Below, one piece after another: positions 9,567-17,549 of a stretch of DNA of 64,000 nucleotides. Every line of letters begins with the position of its first letter. Within the stretch, counting starts at the first letter, position 1. The notes under the pieces are model-generated. The model saw nothing but the letters and a program-made list of their open reading frames with translations. It made no database searches and was not told the DNA's origin. Position numbers and translations under genes: made by a program. Source of the stretch: Labilithrix luteola (lineage in GTDB: Bacteria > Myxococcota_A > Polyangia > Polyangiales > Polyangiaceae); contig NZ_CP012333.1 in NCBI RefSeq assembly GCF_001263205.1, forward strand, positions 8,785,501-8,849,500, in the 5' to 3' direction.

Positions 9567-10193
9567 ATGCGCGCGCGCTCGTCACTTAAGTGGGTTTTGA
9601 CGCTCGGCGTCCTCGCGTACGCAGCTTCGCCAGCGAGCGCGCAGCCCACGAGCGGGGGTCCCGTCCCTGCGGCGGGCGCGACCGGCACGACCGGCGGAGC
9701 GGCCGGGACTGGGACGGATGCGCAGGTCGGCTTCCAGCGGAAGACGCAGCTCACGCCGCAGGAGCAACTCACGGAGTCTCAGCGGCACCTTGCGCGCATG
9801 GAGCAATCCGCCGGCGGCGTCCGCAAGATGCTCGAAGAGGCGCGTAAGCAGCGCGACGTCGTGAAGACGCTCTGTCTCAACGACAAGCTCTCGCAGATCG
9901 ACGTAGCCATTCGCTCGGGGAAGGACCGTCGCGGTCAGCTCGAAGCGGCCGTGAAGAGGAACGACACCGAGCTGTCGAACCACGAGTTCACGATTCTCAC
10001 CGTGCTCCGCCAGCGGTCCGAACAGATCGTCGCCGAGGCGAACCAGTGCATCGGTGAGGAGTCCGCGTTCGTCGGAGATACGAACGTGAAGACGTCCGTC
10101 GACCCCACGATTCCCCAGGACGAAGCGCCGTATCCTTCGACCGATCCCACGCTCGTGACAGGCACTCCGCCGTGCACGAGCTGCGCGTTGTAA
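9567..10193 (+). CDS. Secreted coiled-coil protein of unknown function
   Basis: A 208-residue protein has a Sec signal peptide (probable cleavage after PASAQ), a Gly/Thr-rich spacer, then two long amphipathic helices (about residues 65-110 and 115-165) likely to form a coiled-coil hairpin, and a short Pro-rich tail ending in CTSC. The four mature Cys residues could form disulfides in the periplasm. The ATG at 9567 is chosen over the in-frame GTG at 9555 because GGGAGG precedes it directly. Expression from its own promoter after a terminator separates it from the gliding cluster. It precedes the polysaccharide-export pair, so an envelope role is plausible, but the family was not recognised. 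Confidence 0.75.
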   Translation: MRARSSLKWVLTLGVLAYAASPASAQPTSGGPVPAAGATGTTGGAAGTGTDAQVGFQRKTQLTPQEQLTESQRHLARMEQSAGGVRKMLEEARKQRDVVKTLCLNDKLSQIDVAIRSGKDRRGQLEAAVKRNDTELSNHEFTILTVLRQRSEQIVAEANQCIGEESAFVGDTNVKTSVDPTIPQDEAPYPSTDPTLVTGTPPCTSCAL

Positions 10194-10508
10194 ACCGATT
10201 CGATCTCGCCTCTCGATACGGCTTCTAGCCGTCGATCGTCGAACAGAGGCGAGTCCGTTCGTTCTCCGATCGGCAGCAGTCCCGCCGGATTGCTCTTCGG
10301 AGTTTGGTGTTCCTGGATTCATTTCGATTGATGTGTCGAACGCGGACAGTGAGCGATTGCAGACCAACGACGAGCAACGACTGACGACGGATTCACGTTG
10401 CAGTCGAGCTGTGCCACAGCTAACCCTCGTCTCCGGTTCTGAGATTCGGTCGCTTCCGTATTCGCGGACCCGCAGCTTGCTCTGACTTCGGCCCCTATGA
10501 CGATCAGC
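10194..10508. other. Intergenic stretch without recognised gene
   Basis: No open frame with a ribosome binding site, hairpin terminator or convincing promoter pair was seen between the coiled-coil gene and the beta-barrel gene. The only pattern is the 9-base repeat at its right edge, listed separately. Confidence 0.5.
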
Positions 10509-10544
10509 AAGACCCGCAAGACCCGCAGGACCCGCAGGACCCGG
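10509..10544 (+). repeat. Four tandem 9-base units ending at a start codon
   Basis: Two copies of AAGACCCGC are followed by AGGACCCGC and AGGACCCGG, and the last copy ends exactly at the ATG at 10545. The final unit puts AGGA 5 bases before this ATG, so it could serve as the ribosome binding site. The units are also in frame with an ATG at 10497, from which they would encode a KTRKTRRTRRTR n-region. Confidence 0.7.
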
Positions 10545-11999
10545 ATGAAGGCGCAGGCAGCGCGGGCTGCATCGATTCTCTCGTTTCTCGCAACGGGAGC
10601 GGCCGCGTTTCTCGCGCTTCCGAAAGAGGCGTCCGCGCAGGAGTGGCTGAAGGATCGTCGTGCCGCCGAAGGTGCTGGTATCCGCGCGGGGGATCTCGAG
10701 ATCCACCCGGGTATCGGCGGCGAGATTGGGTACGACTCGAACTGGTTTCTCCGCTCGTACAAGGAGGATCCGCGCTTCGTCAACGGCGCACCACTGAATC
10801 CTCCCCAGGCCGCCGGCATCATTCGCATCACGCCCTCCATCTCGATCTCGACCTTGGGGGCCCAGCGGCGCGAACAACAAGCGGCAGGCGCGGAGCCGTC
10901 GCCCATTGCGTTCCGTGCTGGCGCAGCCGCGACCTATCGCGAGTTCATCGGACCGGAAGACATCCGCAAGCAGCGCAACGTCAGCGTCAACGCAAACGCG
11001 CGCCTCGACGTGAACCCTGGTCGTCCGCTCGGCTTCGGCGTCTTCGCGAACTACCAGCGGCTGATTCAGCCCTCGGTCGTGTCCGATCCCAACCTGTCCT
11101 TCAACCGGGACGACGTGGGAGCCGGCGCCGAGGTTATCGCGATGCCGGGCGGCGGAACGCTCGATTTGCGTGCCGGCTACCAGTTCTTCGGGTCGTTCTT
11201 CGAGGATTCCAACGGCGTCCCGTATACGAACCTGACGCACGAGGTTTCGTTTCGTGATCGCTGGAAGTTCCGCCCTCGTACGGCGCTCTTCCACGACACG
11301 TCGTTGCGCTTCATCACCTATCCGAACGCGGATCGGTCGCTCAATTACCTCAACGACTCGACGCCGCTCCGGACGCGCATCGGTCTCACGGGCCTCGTGA
11401 CGGACCGCTTCGGAACACTCCTCGCGGTTGGTTACGGCGCGACGTTCTTCAAGAACCCGAACGCGGTATCCACGCCGCAGTACGACAGCGTCAACGCACA
11501 GGCGGAAGGTACGTTCTACCTGTCCCCGGGCGGGCAGGGGGAGCCCGGGCAGGTATCGCTGCTGCTCTCCACGTTGACGTTCGGCTACGTCCGCGACTTT
11601 CAGAACAGCCTGCTCGGCAACTTCTACTCGTCGAACAAGGGCTACGCGAAGCTCGTCTACAACTTTGCTGGGCGCGCGGTGATCCAGCTCGACGGGTACT
11701 TCGAGGCGCTTTCGTACCCGCAGCCTTACTACAACGTCCCCGGTGGGGCGCCGCAGGCCGTGAATGGTCTCAACGGGCAGCCCACCGGTGACTTCACCAA
11801 CTGGCGTGTGGGCGGCATCCTGTTCGGCGAGTACCGATTCAGCGATTCGTTCGGACTCAACGCGACGTTCGATTACTCGCAGACCATCAGCGACATCGCG
11901 CTCGCCTCGGGCACGACGGGAACCGTCGGCGCTGCACAGTTCTACGACATGTCATGGCGGCGCTTTCAGGCGCTCTTTGGCGCGCGCTGGTTCCTGTAA
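10545..11999 (+). CDS. Outer-membrane beta-barrel, probable polysaccharide-export porin partner
   Basis: The protein has about 484 residues. A signal peptide (cleavage about ASAQ-EW) is followed by alternating hydrophobic/polar strands with aromatic girdles across the whole length, for example FRAGAAATYREFIG and ISDIALASGTTG, and a C-terminus ending in Phe-Leu, typical of outer-membrane barrels. The gene lies directly before a short OPX (Wza-type) lipoprotein. In M. xanthus, OPX proteins lacking the helical outer-membrane barrel are paired with separate beta-barrel porins (WzpX, WzpS, WzpB). The same pairing is inferred here. An alternative is the GltH-type barrel of gliding loci. An upstream ATG at 10497 is in frame but has no clear ribosome binding site. 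Confidence 0.72.
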   Translation: MKAQAARAASILSFLATGAAAFLALPKEASAQEWLKDRRAAEGAGIRAGDLEIHPGIGGEIGYDSNWFLRSYKEDPRFVNGAPLNPPQAAGIIRITPSISISTLGAQRREQQAAGAEPSPIAFRAGAAATYREFIGPEDIRKQRNVSVNANARLDVNPGRPLGFGVFANYQRLIQPSVVSDPNLSFNRDDVGAGAEVIAMPGGGTLDLRAGYQFFGSFFEDSNGVPYTNLTHEVSFRDRWKFRPRTALFHDTSLRFITYPNADRSLNYLNDSTPLRTRIGLTGLVTDRFGTLLAVGYGATFFKNPNAVSTPQYDSVNAQAEGTFYLSPGGQGEPGQVSLLLSTLTFGYVRDFQNSLLGNFYSSNKGYAKLVYNFAGRAVIQLDGYFEALSYPQPYYNVPGGAPQAVNGLNGQPTGDFTNWRVGGILFGEYRFSDSFGLNATFDYSQTISDIALASGTTGTVGAAQFYDMSWRRFQALFGARWFL

Positions 12000-12146
12000 G
12001 CCCGCTCTGTGCGCGGTCGTTTCCCTGCTGGATGCCGCGGCCCCGCGAGCGTGCGTCACGCGCCTTGACCGGTCGTGAGCCCCGGCGGTAGAGGACTCTC
12101 GCGGTGAATGCTGCCCGGCTTCCGCGCCCCTAACGTATGGCGTGAC

Positions 12147-12791
12147 ATGTCTATTCGCTCTCCACGATCCGCACCCGCGCCCGCACCCGCTTCTGGTCGC
12201 CTAGCCGCGGTTGTCACGCTGTCTCTCGCGGCCGCGCTCTCGGCGTCGTGCGCGCGAAGTTATCCGCCGCCGCCGAACCTCCCTGAGCCGATCGTCAACC
12301 AGCAGGTCGGTCCGGGCGACATGCTCGAGGTCGTGGTGGTGGGCGAGGACAAGCTGCCCAAGGAGTACGAGGTCGCGCAGGACGGCTCGCTCGATTTCCC
12401 GTACACGAGCCCGATCAAGGTCGCGGGGCTCGAACCGCGTCAGATCGCAGGCACGCTGCGCGATCGGCTGGTCGAGGCGAAGTTCCTCGTGAGCCCGCAG
12501 GTACAGGTCAAGGTCAAGGCGTACAACTCGAAGAAGGTGCAGGTCATCGGCCAGGTCGCCAAGCCGGGGCCGATCCCTTACCAAGACGGGATGACGCTCG
12601 TTCAGGCCATCTCGACGGTGGGTTGGTTCACTCCGCTGGCGGACACGAATCACGTCCAGGTGATTCGCCATGTGCCGCCGAACAAGTCGGTGAACGCCCT
12701 CGTGAGCGTCGACGCCATCACGGACAACGCGCGACCGGACGTGAAGCTCCAGCAGGGCGACACGATCAAGGTCGATCAGCGCCTCTTCTGA
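12147..12791 (+). CDS. Short Wza-type polysaccharide export (OPX) lipoprotein
   Basis: From the ATG at 12147 the protein has 214 residues: a lipoprotein-type signal peptide ending SASC, then a polysaccharide export domain (about residues 55-135, with VGPGDMLEVVVVGEDKLP and DGSLDFPY) and one SLBB domain (about 136-205, with VQVIGQVAKPGPIPYQDGM). The protein stops after the SLBB domain, with no C-terminal amphipathic helix of the kind that forms the outer-membrane pore in E. coli Wza. Such short OPX proteins are thought to need a separate barrel, and one is encoded just upstream. An in-frame ATG at 12108 would add 13 residues. The polymer exported is unknown because no Wzx, Wzy, Wzc or glycosyltransferase genes are in this part of the window. 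Confidence 0.88.
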   Translation: MSIRSPRSAPAPAPASGRLAAVVTLSLAAALSASCARSYPPPPNLPEPIVNQQVGPGDMLEVVVVGEDKLPKEYEVAQDGSLDFPYTSPIKVAGLEPRQIAGTLRDRLVEAKFLVSPQVQVKVKAYNSKKVQVIGQVAKPGPIPYQDGMTLVQAISTVGWFTPLADTNHVQVIRHVPPNKSVNALVSVDAITDNARPDVKLQQGDTIKVDQRLF

Positions 12792-12818
12792 CGGAACATC
12801 GAGGTCGAAGTAAAGACG

Positions 12819-13838
12819 ATGCCGCGCCTGCTCCTTCTTCTGACGGGGGGAACGCTGCTGATGACGCCCGGCGATCCGGCGTCGAGCAATGCCAACAAGC
12901 GGGGGGCCGTGACGTTGGACGAGGAGCGCACGAGCCGCGACCTCATCATCGAAGTGCCGAGCCTCGGCCGCATCGCCGATTTCGACACGCGCCTTCTGTT
13001 CCACATGGACTCGGCGAACATGCAGCCCGCCGACTGGCTGACGCTCGCGCGCGTCGTGCATGAGGAGCTGCCCCGTTACGACGGCATCGTCGTCGTGCAC
13101 GGGACGGACACGATGGCATACACGGCGAGCGCGCTTTCGATGCTGCTCGGGCGCCTGCCGAAGCCGGTCGTGCTCACCGGCGCCCAGAAGCCGCTCGTCG
13201 AGATTCGCACCGACGCGCGACAGAACCTCATCGACGCGGCGATGGTCGCCACGCTCGGCGTTCCCGAAGTGTCGATCGTCAACAGCGCGCGTGCGCTTCG
13301 CGGCGCGCGTTCGACGAAGCGCGACGCGTGGGGGTTCGCAGCGTTCGACTCGCCGAATTGCGCACCCCTCGTGGAGCTCGGTATCGGCGTCGAGATCGGA
13401 CCGCACGTCCTACCGCCGGCGCCCCTCGCGCCCTTCGACGAGCGGCTCGAGCGACGTGTTCTCGCGCTTCGCGTCTTCCCCGGGCTCGATCCTGAGCTCG
13501 TGCGCGCGGCGATTCGAAGTGGCGTGCGCGGCCTCGTGCTGGAGGCGTACGGCACGGGGAATCTTCCGAACCTCGGAGGCTCGTTGATTCCCGCGCTCGT
13601 CGAAGCCCGCGAGCATAACGTTCCGGTGGTCGTGGTCTCGCAGTGTCTGCGCGGCTTCGTCGAGCTCGGGCAGTACGACGGCGGCGCGGCCGCTCAAGAC
13701 GCCGGAGCCATTTCGGGCGGCGATATGACGGTCGAGGCGGCGCTTGCCAAGCTCATGGTCGGCCTCGGTCGCTTCGGTCCGGGCGAAGAGCTCCGGCACT
13801 TCCTCGCCGCCAGCGTGGTCGGCGAACGCGACGCCTGA
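12819..13838 (+). CDS. ansA: L-asparaginase, type I (cytoplasmic)
   Basis: A 339-residue protein of the asparaginase/glutaminase family hydrolyses asparagine to aspartate and ammonia. The first catalytic Thr lies in LLLTGGTLLM near the N-terminus, and the second signature is VVVHGTDTMAYTASALS (about residues 88-104), with the HGTDT motif carrying the second Thr and Asp. There is no signal peptide, consistent with the cytoplasmic type I form. Length and architecture are normal. It starts 27 bases after the OPX gene and is followed closely by cysteine synthase, so the three may share a transcript, but there is no obvious functional link to polysaccharide export. Confidence 0.92.
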   Translation: MPRLLLLLTGGTLLMTPGDPASSNANKRGAVTLDEERTSRDLIIEVPSLGRIADFDTRLLFHMDSANMQPADWLTLARVVHEELPRYDGIVVVHGTDTMAYTASALSMLLGRLPKPVVLTGAQKPLVEIRTDARQNLIDAAMVATLGVPEVSIVNSARALRGARSTKRDAWGFAAFDSPNCAPLVELGIGVEIGPHVLPPAPLAPFDERLERRVLALRVFPGLDPELVRAAIRSGVRGLVLEAYGTGNLPNLGGSLIPALVEAREHNVPVVVVSQCLRGFVELGQYDGGAAAQDAGAISGGDMTVEAALAKLMVGLGRFGPGEELRHFLAASVVGERDA

Positions 13839-13863
13839 TGCCTCTTTCGGTACGCTCCATCAC

Positions 13864-14781
13864 ATGAGCGGGCGCATGAGCGGGCAGCGCAAAGTCCGGA
13901 AGAGCGTGCTCGAGCTGATCGGTGGAACGCCCATCGTGGAGCTCGGCCGCGTGGCGAAGCCGGGGACCTCCGTGCTCGCCAAGGTCGAGGCCCAGAATCC
14001 GAGCGGAAGCGTGAAGGATCGACCGGCGCTCGCCATGGTCGATGCCGCCGAGCGCGAAGGAATTCTCCGGCCGGGCAGCGTCATCGTCGAGGCCACGAGC
14101 GGCAACACGGGCATCGCGCTGGCGATGATCGCGGCAGTACGAGGTTATCGCTGTGTTCTCGTGATGCCCGAGGACATGAGCGTCGAGCGACGTCGCATCC
14201 TGCGCGCCTATGGCTCGGAGATCGTCATCACGCCTGCCGAGGAGGGGATGGCGGGGGCCGTGCAGGAAGCGATGTCGATCGTGGAGCGCACCGAGGGCGC
14301 GTTCATGCCTCGCCAGTTCGACAATCCCGCCAACCCCGAGGTCCACGCCCGCACCACGGCCCGCGAAATCCTCGAGGACGTGCCGGATCTGGCGGCCTTC
14401 GTCGCCGGTGTCGGATCGGGAGGCACACTGACTGGCGTGGCGCGCGTCCTGAAGGCGGAGCGACCGTCGGTGCGCATCGTCGCCGTCGAACCTGCGAAGA
14501 GCGCCGTGCTCTCCGGCGGCGAGCCAGGCCTGCATTCGATTCAGGGGCTCGGCGCGGGCTTCGTCCCGACCGTGCTCGACCGCTCGCTCATCGACGAGAT
14601 CGTGTGCGTGACCGACATTGCCGCGGACAAGATGACCACGCGCCTCGCGCGCGAGGAGGGGTTGCTCGTCGGCCCTTCGTCGGGCGCCAACGTGCACGCG
14701 GCGTGTGAGCTGGCGGCGCGCATCACCGGCCCGGTGGTCACGATTCTCTGCGACAGCGGCGAGCGCTATCTCTTCGGCTGA
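13864..14781 (+). CDS. cysK: Cysteine synthase (O-acetylserine sulfhydrylase)
   Basis: A 305-residue PLP enzyme of the cysteine synthase/cystathionine beta-synthase fold forms cysteine from O-acetylserine and sulfide. The PLP lysine lies in NPSGSVKDRPA (about residue 51). The substrate loop is EATSGNTGIALAM, the phosphate-binding turn is GVGSGGTLTG, and the C-terminal part carries HSIQGLGAGFVP, all as in CysK. It lacks CBS domains, so a stand-alone CysK/CysM-type enzyme is the best call. The open frame extends upstream to 13744, but that part overlaps asparaginase. The ATG at 13864 fits the family start (a second ATG is at 13876). It converges with the crotonase gene after 22 bases. Confidence 0.92.
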   Translation: MSGRMSGQRKVRKSVLELIGGTPIVELGRVAKPGTSVLAKVEAQNPSGSVKDRPALAMVDAAEREGILRPGSVIVEATSGNTGIALAMIAAVRGYRCVLVMPEDMSVERRRILRAYGSEIVITPAEEGMAGAVQEAMSIVERTEGAFMPRQFDNPANPEVHARTTAREILEDVPDLAAFVAGVGSGGTLTGVARVLKAERPSVRIVAVEPAKSAVLSGGEPGLHSIQGLGAGFVPTVLDRSLIDEIVCVTDIAADKMTTRLAREEGLLVGPSSGANVHAACELAARITGPVVTILCDSGERYLFG

Positions 14782-14803
14782 CGCAGTCGTCGCGGCCCTG
14801 CCG

Positions 14804-15586
14804 CTATTGGCCGGTGAAGTTTGGCTCGCGCTTCTGGGCCCAGGCCATGATGCCTTCGACGACGTCCTGGGACTTGAGGAGCCTGAGCTGTCCTTCGCGC
14901 TCGCGTTGAAGGGCGGACTCGATGTCGCCCAGGCTCGCGTAGATGGCTTGCTTGGCTGCGGTGAGGGCGAGCGGCGGGCCGTTTTCGAGCTTCTTCGCGA
15001 GGGACATCGTTGCGGTGCGCAAGTCGTCCGTCGGGACGAGCGCGGCGAGCAGGCCGAGGGCGTCGAGCTCTTTCGCATCGAGCTTGTCGGCGAGGAGAAT
15101 CGCCTTCATCGCGCGCGCGGTGCCGAGCAGGCGCGGGAGCCAGAACGTTCCGCCCCCGTCGGGCATCAGGCCGATGTTGACGAACTTCTCCTGGATGTAG
15201 GCGCTCGTGCTGGCGACGCGAAGATCGCAAGCGAGCGCCATGTCGGCGCCGAAGCCGACGGCGGCGCCGTCCACGGAGGCGATGGTCGGCTTGGGGCAAC
15301 GAACGATCGCGCGAACGAGTCCGTGGAATGCGTCCATGTACTCGTCGAGGTGATCCATGAGATCGGGATCCTCGGCGAAGGTTCGGCGCAGATCGGCGCC
15401 GGCGCAAAAGTGACCGCCAGCGCCGGTGAGCACCACGCAGCGGACCGTCGGATCGTTTGCTGCGTCGACGAGTGCGCCCGTTAGATCGAGCACGATCTTC
15501 TTCGTGAGGGAGTTTCGGGCCTCGGGTCGGTTCAGTGTCACCACCGCCGTACGACCTTGCTTCTCGACGAGAACTTCTTGGCTCAT
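14804..15586 (-). CDS. Crotonase-family isomerase, PaaG-like
   Basis: A 260-residue crotonase. The oxyanion-hole segments are visible (HFCAGADLRR and GAAVGFGADMALACDLR). The usual second catalytic Glu of enoyl-CoA hydratases is absent. Instead the protein has NIGLMPDGGGTFWLPRLLG, the pattern of PaaG-type isomerases, where the Asp after Pro is the acid/base. It therefore more likely isomerises an unsaturated or epoxy acyl-CoA than hydrates a double bond, and 2-(1,2-epoxy-1,2-dihydrophenyl)acetyl-CoA isomerase is the nearest named activity. No other phenylacetate-pathway gene is in the window, so the substrate is open. The start overlaps the stop of the upstream AI-2E-type permease gene by ATGA. 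Confidence 0.85.
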   Translation of the reverse strand: MSQEVLVEKQGRTAVVTLNRPEARNSLTKKIVLDLTGALVDAANDPTVRCVVLTGAGGHFCAGADLRRTFAEDPDLMDHLDEYMDAFHGLVRAIVRCPKPTIASVDGAAVGFGADMALACDLRVASTSAYIQEKFVNIGLMPDGGGTFWLPRLLGTARAMKAILLADKLDAKELDALGLLAALVPTDDLRTATMSLAKKLENGPPLALTAAKQAIYASLGDIESALQREREGQLRLLKSQDVVEGIMAWAQKREPNFTGQ

Positions 15587-16860
15587 ACGGTCTTCCCCTT
15601 CGTAGAAGGCGTCGAGCTCGACGTGGATGGCGAGCTCGTTCGCAACGGCGTGATCGCGATGGGCGTCAGATCCGAGGGTTGCACGCGCGCGGCGCTGAGC
15701 AGATCCGCTCCGGTGATCGTGGGCATCGCAATGGAGGGCGTGAGCGAGCCACGGTTGTAGTACTCGGAGGCGAGATAGGCCTTCACGCCGCGTTGCACGA
15801 GAATCTTCGCCACCGCGCCGAGCGGGACGGCGAGGAGGACGCCGAGGAAGTTGAAGAGCGAGCCCGCGGCCATCATCGTCAGGATGACCTCGAGCGGCGC
15901 GAGACCGACCGAACGACCCACGATGCGCGGCGTGATCATCATGCCGTCGATGATCTGCACGCCGCCCATCACCGCGAGGACACCCACGAGCGGGCCCAGT
16001 CCGTGCCAGTCGAGAATGGTCATCGACACGGCGACGAGGACGCCGAACGCGAAGCCCACGTAGGGCACGAAGGCGAGCATGCCCGTCATGACGCCGATCG
16101 GGACGGCGAGCCGGATGTCGACCATGCGCAGGCCCGTCGCGTAGAGCGCGGCCAGGACGATGTTCGCGGTGAGCTGCCCACGCACGTAGCCGCTCAGCGT
16201 CTTGTGGATCTGACGAGCGACGTCGGCGATGGGAGGCGCGAAGCGGCGCGGAATGAGCTGCTCGACGCGCGCCACGATGCGATCGAAGTCGATGAGCAGG
16301 TAGAGCGCGAACACGGGCACGATCAGGATCGAGAGGACCACGCCCACGTAGCTGATCGTGCCGAAGAAGAACTCGCGCGAGGTCTCGTAGGCGGAGCCCG
16401 ATTGCATCCGTTCGGAGAACGCCTTCGAGAGGTCGCTCATCGTGTGCGGCAGCTTGATGTGCAGCGTGGTCAAGACCCACGGCTCCACCTTGGCCTGCAC
16501 CTGGCGTATCTGATCGGGCAGCGTGCTTGCGGCGTCGGTCATCTCGTCGATGAACATCGGCACCGTGTAGAAGAGGACCACGCCGAAGAGCGTGGCGATG
16601 CCGAGCATGACGAGGATCGCGCCCGCCCAGCGAGGCACGCGCACGGCCTCGAGTCGATCGACGAACGGGTCGAGCGCGTAGGCGAGGAGGAACGCCAGGA
16701 ACAGCGGGATGAGAACGCCGCGAAGCAGGTACGCCAGGCCGAGCACCAGGACGACCGCGACGAAGATCATCTTGCGGCGAAAGCTTGTTCCCGGCTCCTT
16801 TCCTACCGACGCCATCTCTTTCGGCACTCTATCATTGCCGGGGTGAGCTGCCGAGGTCAT
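15583..16860 (-). CDS. AI-2E family (PerM/TqsA-type) membrane protein
   Basis: A 425-residue integral membrane protein with about eight hydrophobic helices. There are paired segments at the N-terminus (about residues 31-70), a long periplasmic or cytoplasmic region in the middle, and the conserved C-terminal part with GPLVGVLAVMGGVQIIDG and LTMMAAGSLFNFLGVLLAVP. These are typical of the AI-2E transporter family, whose members export signal molecules or ions. The actual substrate cannot be read from sequence. Possible starts are ATG 16860, 16815 (MASVGK) and 16770. None has a well-spaced ribosome binding site, so the N-terminus is uncertain. It is translationally coupled to the PaaG-like gene. 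Confidence 0.88.
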   Translation of the reverse strand: MTSAAHPGNDRVPKEMASVGKEPGTSFRRKMIFVAVVLVLGLAYLLRGVLIPLFLAFLLAYALDPFVDRLEAVRVPRWAGAILVMLGIATLFGVVLFYTVPMFIDEMTDAASTLPDQIRQVQAKVEPWVLTTLHIKLPHTMSDLSKAFSERMQSGSAYETSREFFFGTISYVGVVLSILIVPVFALYLLIDFDRIVARVEQLIPRRFAPPIADVARQIHKTLSGYVRGQLTANIVLAALYATGLRMVDIRLAVPIGVMTGMLAFVPYVGFAFGVLVAVSMTILDWHGLGPLVGVLAVMGGVQIIDGMMITPRIVGRSVGLAPLEVILTMMAAGSLFNFLGVLLAVPLGAVAKILVQRGVKAYLASEYYNRGSLTPSIAMPTITGADLLSAARVQPSDLTPIAITPLRTSSPSTSSSTPSTKGKTV

Positions 16861-16917
16861 CGGCGGCTCTGCCGCAAGCCGCTTGCGTGGGGCGCGCTGC
16901 GCGCGGTGCTCATCAAT

Positions 16918-17382
16918 CTACGGCGCGCTCACCGTCAGTTTTTTCAGGGCGGTGTCGATATGCTCGGCGTAAGGGCTCTGGGTGCGTCGCGGCAACGCGT
17001 GCGGCTTCCACGCGTGCGGGCGTGCGGAACGGCTGGCGAGCGAGGCAAGCGCGAGAACGCGCAGTGCGGATGCTTCTTCGTCGAGCACGCCGTTCGGATA
17101 GGCGCGTGCGCCGCGAGCGCGAGCCTGTGCTGTCGACCCGGTCGCGCGAGATGGCGCTGGCGAATCCAAAGCGCGTACGTCCGACGCGCCAGGCGGCATA
17201 CAAGCTCGTGCCGTCAGCCGGGAGCCGGCCACGCGACGAGCTCCGACGGCGGAGGCCCCGGCGAACGAGGTGGCTGCGTCGAGGACGGCCTCTTCGCGTT
17301 CACGCGTCCGCGACGCCCGGTTGCGCTGGCACCGAGGCGGATGGGCGCCAGGCGCGCGTTCCAGCCGTCGTCGCAGGAGCAC
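16918..17382 (-). CDS. Doubtful open frame in a long gene-poor gap
   Basis: The gap from 16861 to 17549 is the longest stretch without a clear gene. On the minus strand one frame ends in a well-behaved helical segment (LDEEASALRVLALASLASR and HIDTALKKLTVSAP) with codon use like its neighbours. The upstream part of the frame is Arg/Ala/Ser-rich and not protein-like, and no convincing ribosome binding site was found. It may be a small real gene starting near 17199, the 3' end of a decayed gene, or chance. No family was recognised, and no promoter or terminator is obvious in the rest of the gap. Confidence 0.25.
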   Translation of the reverse strand: MLLRRRLERAPGAHPPRCQRNRASRTREREEAVLDAATSFAGASAVGARRVAGSRLTARACMPPGASDVRALDSPAPSRATGSTAQARARGARAYPNGVLDEEASALRVLALASLASRSARPHAWKPHALPRRTQSPYAEHIDTALKKLTVSAP

Positions 17383-17549
17383 CGGGGGCAGGGAAGAGCT
17401 TCATCCGGCGTGATGGGAGCGGGCGACCCCGTTCGAACACGAATTTCGTCGGAGCGCGCGAGTCCGTGAAATTCCCGGCGGAATGTGACGGAACCGAGCC
17501 GGTTGGACGAGGTCGTCGGCGGCTCCCGCCCGTGGTAAGCCGGGGCGGC

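Noticed and set aside
9582..11294. Minus-strand open frame of 570 codons
   Set aside because: It spans two plus-strand genes that have signal peptides and clear start signals. The composition is that of a shadow frame.
15535..17469. Plus-strand open frame of 644 codons
   Set aside because: It is antisense to the AI-2E-type permease and continues into the gap. The product is rich in His, Arg, Asp and Glu with no fold-like pattern.
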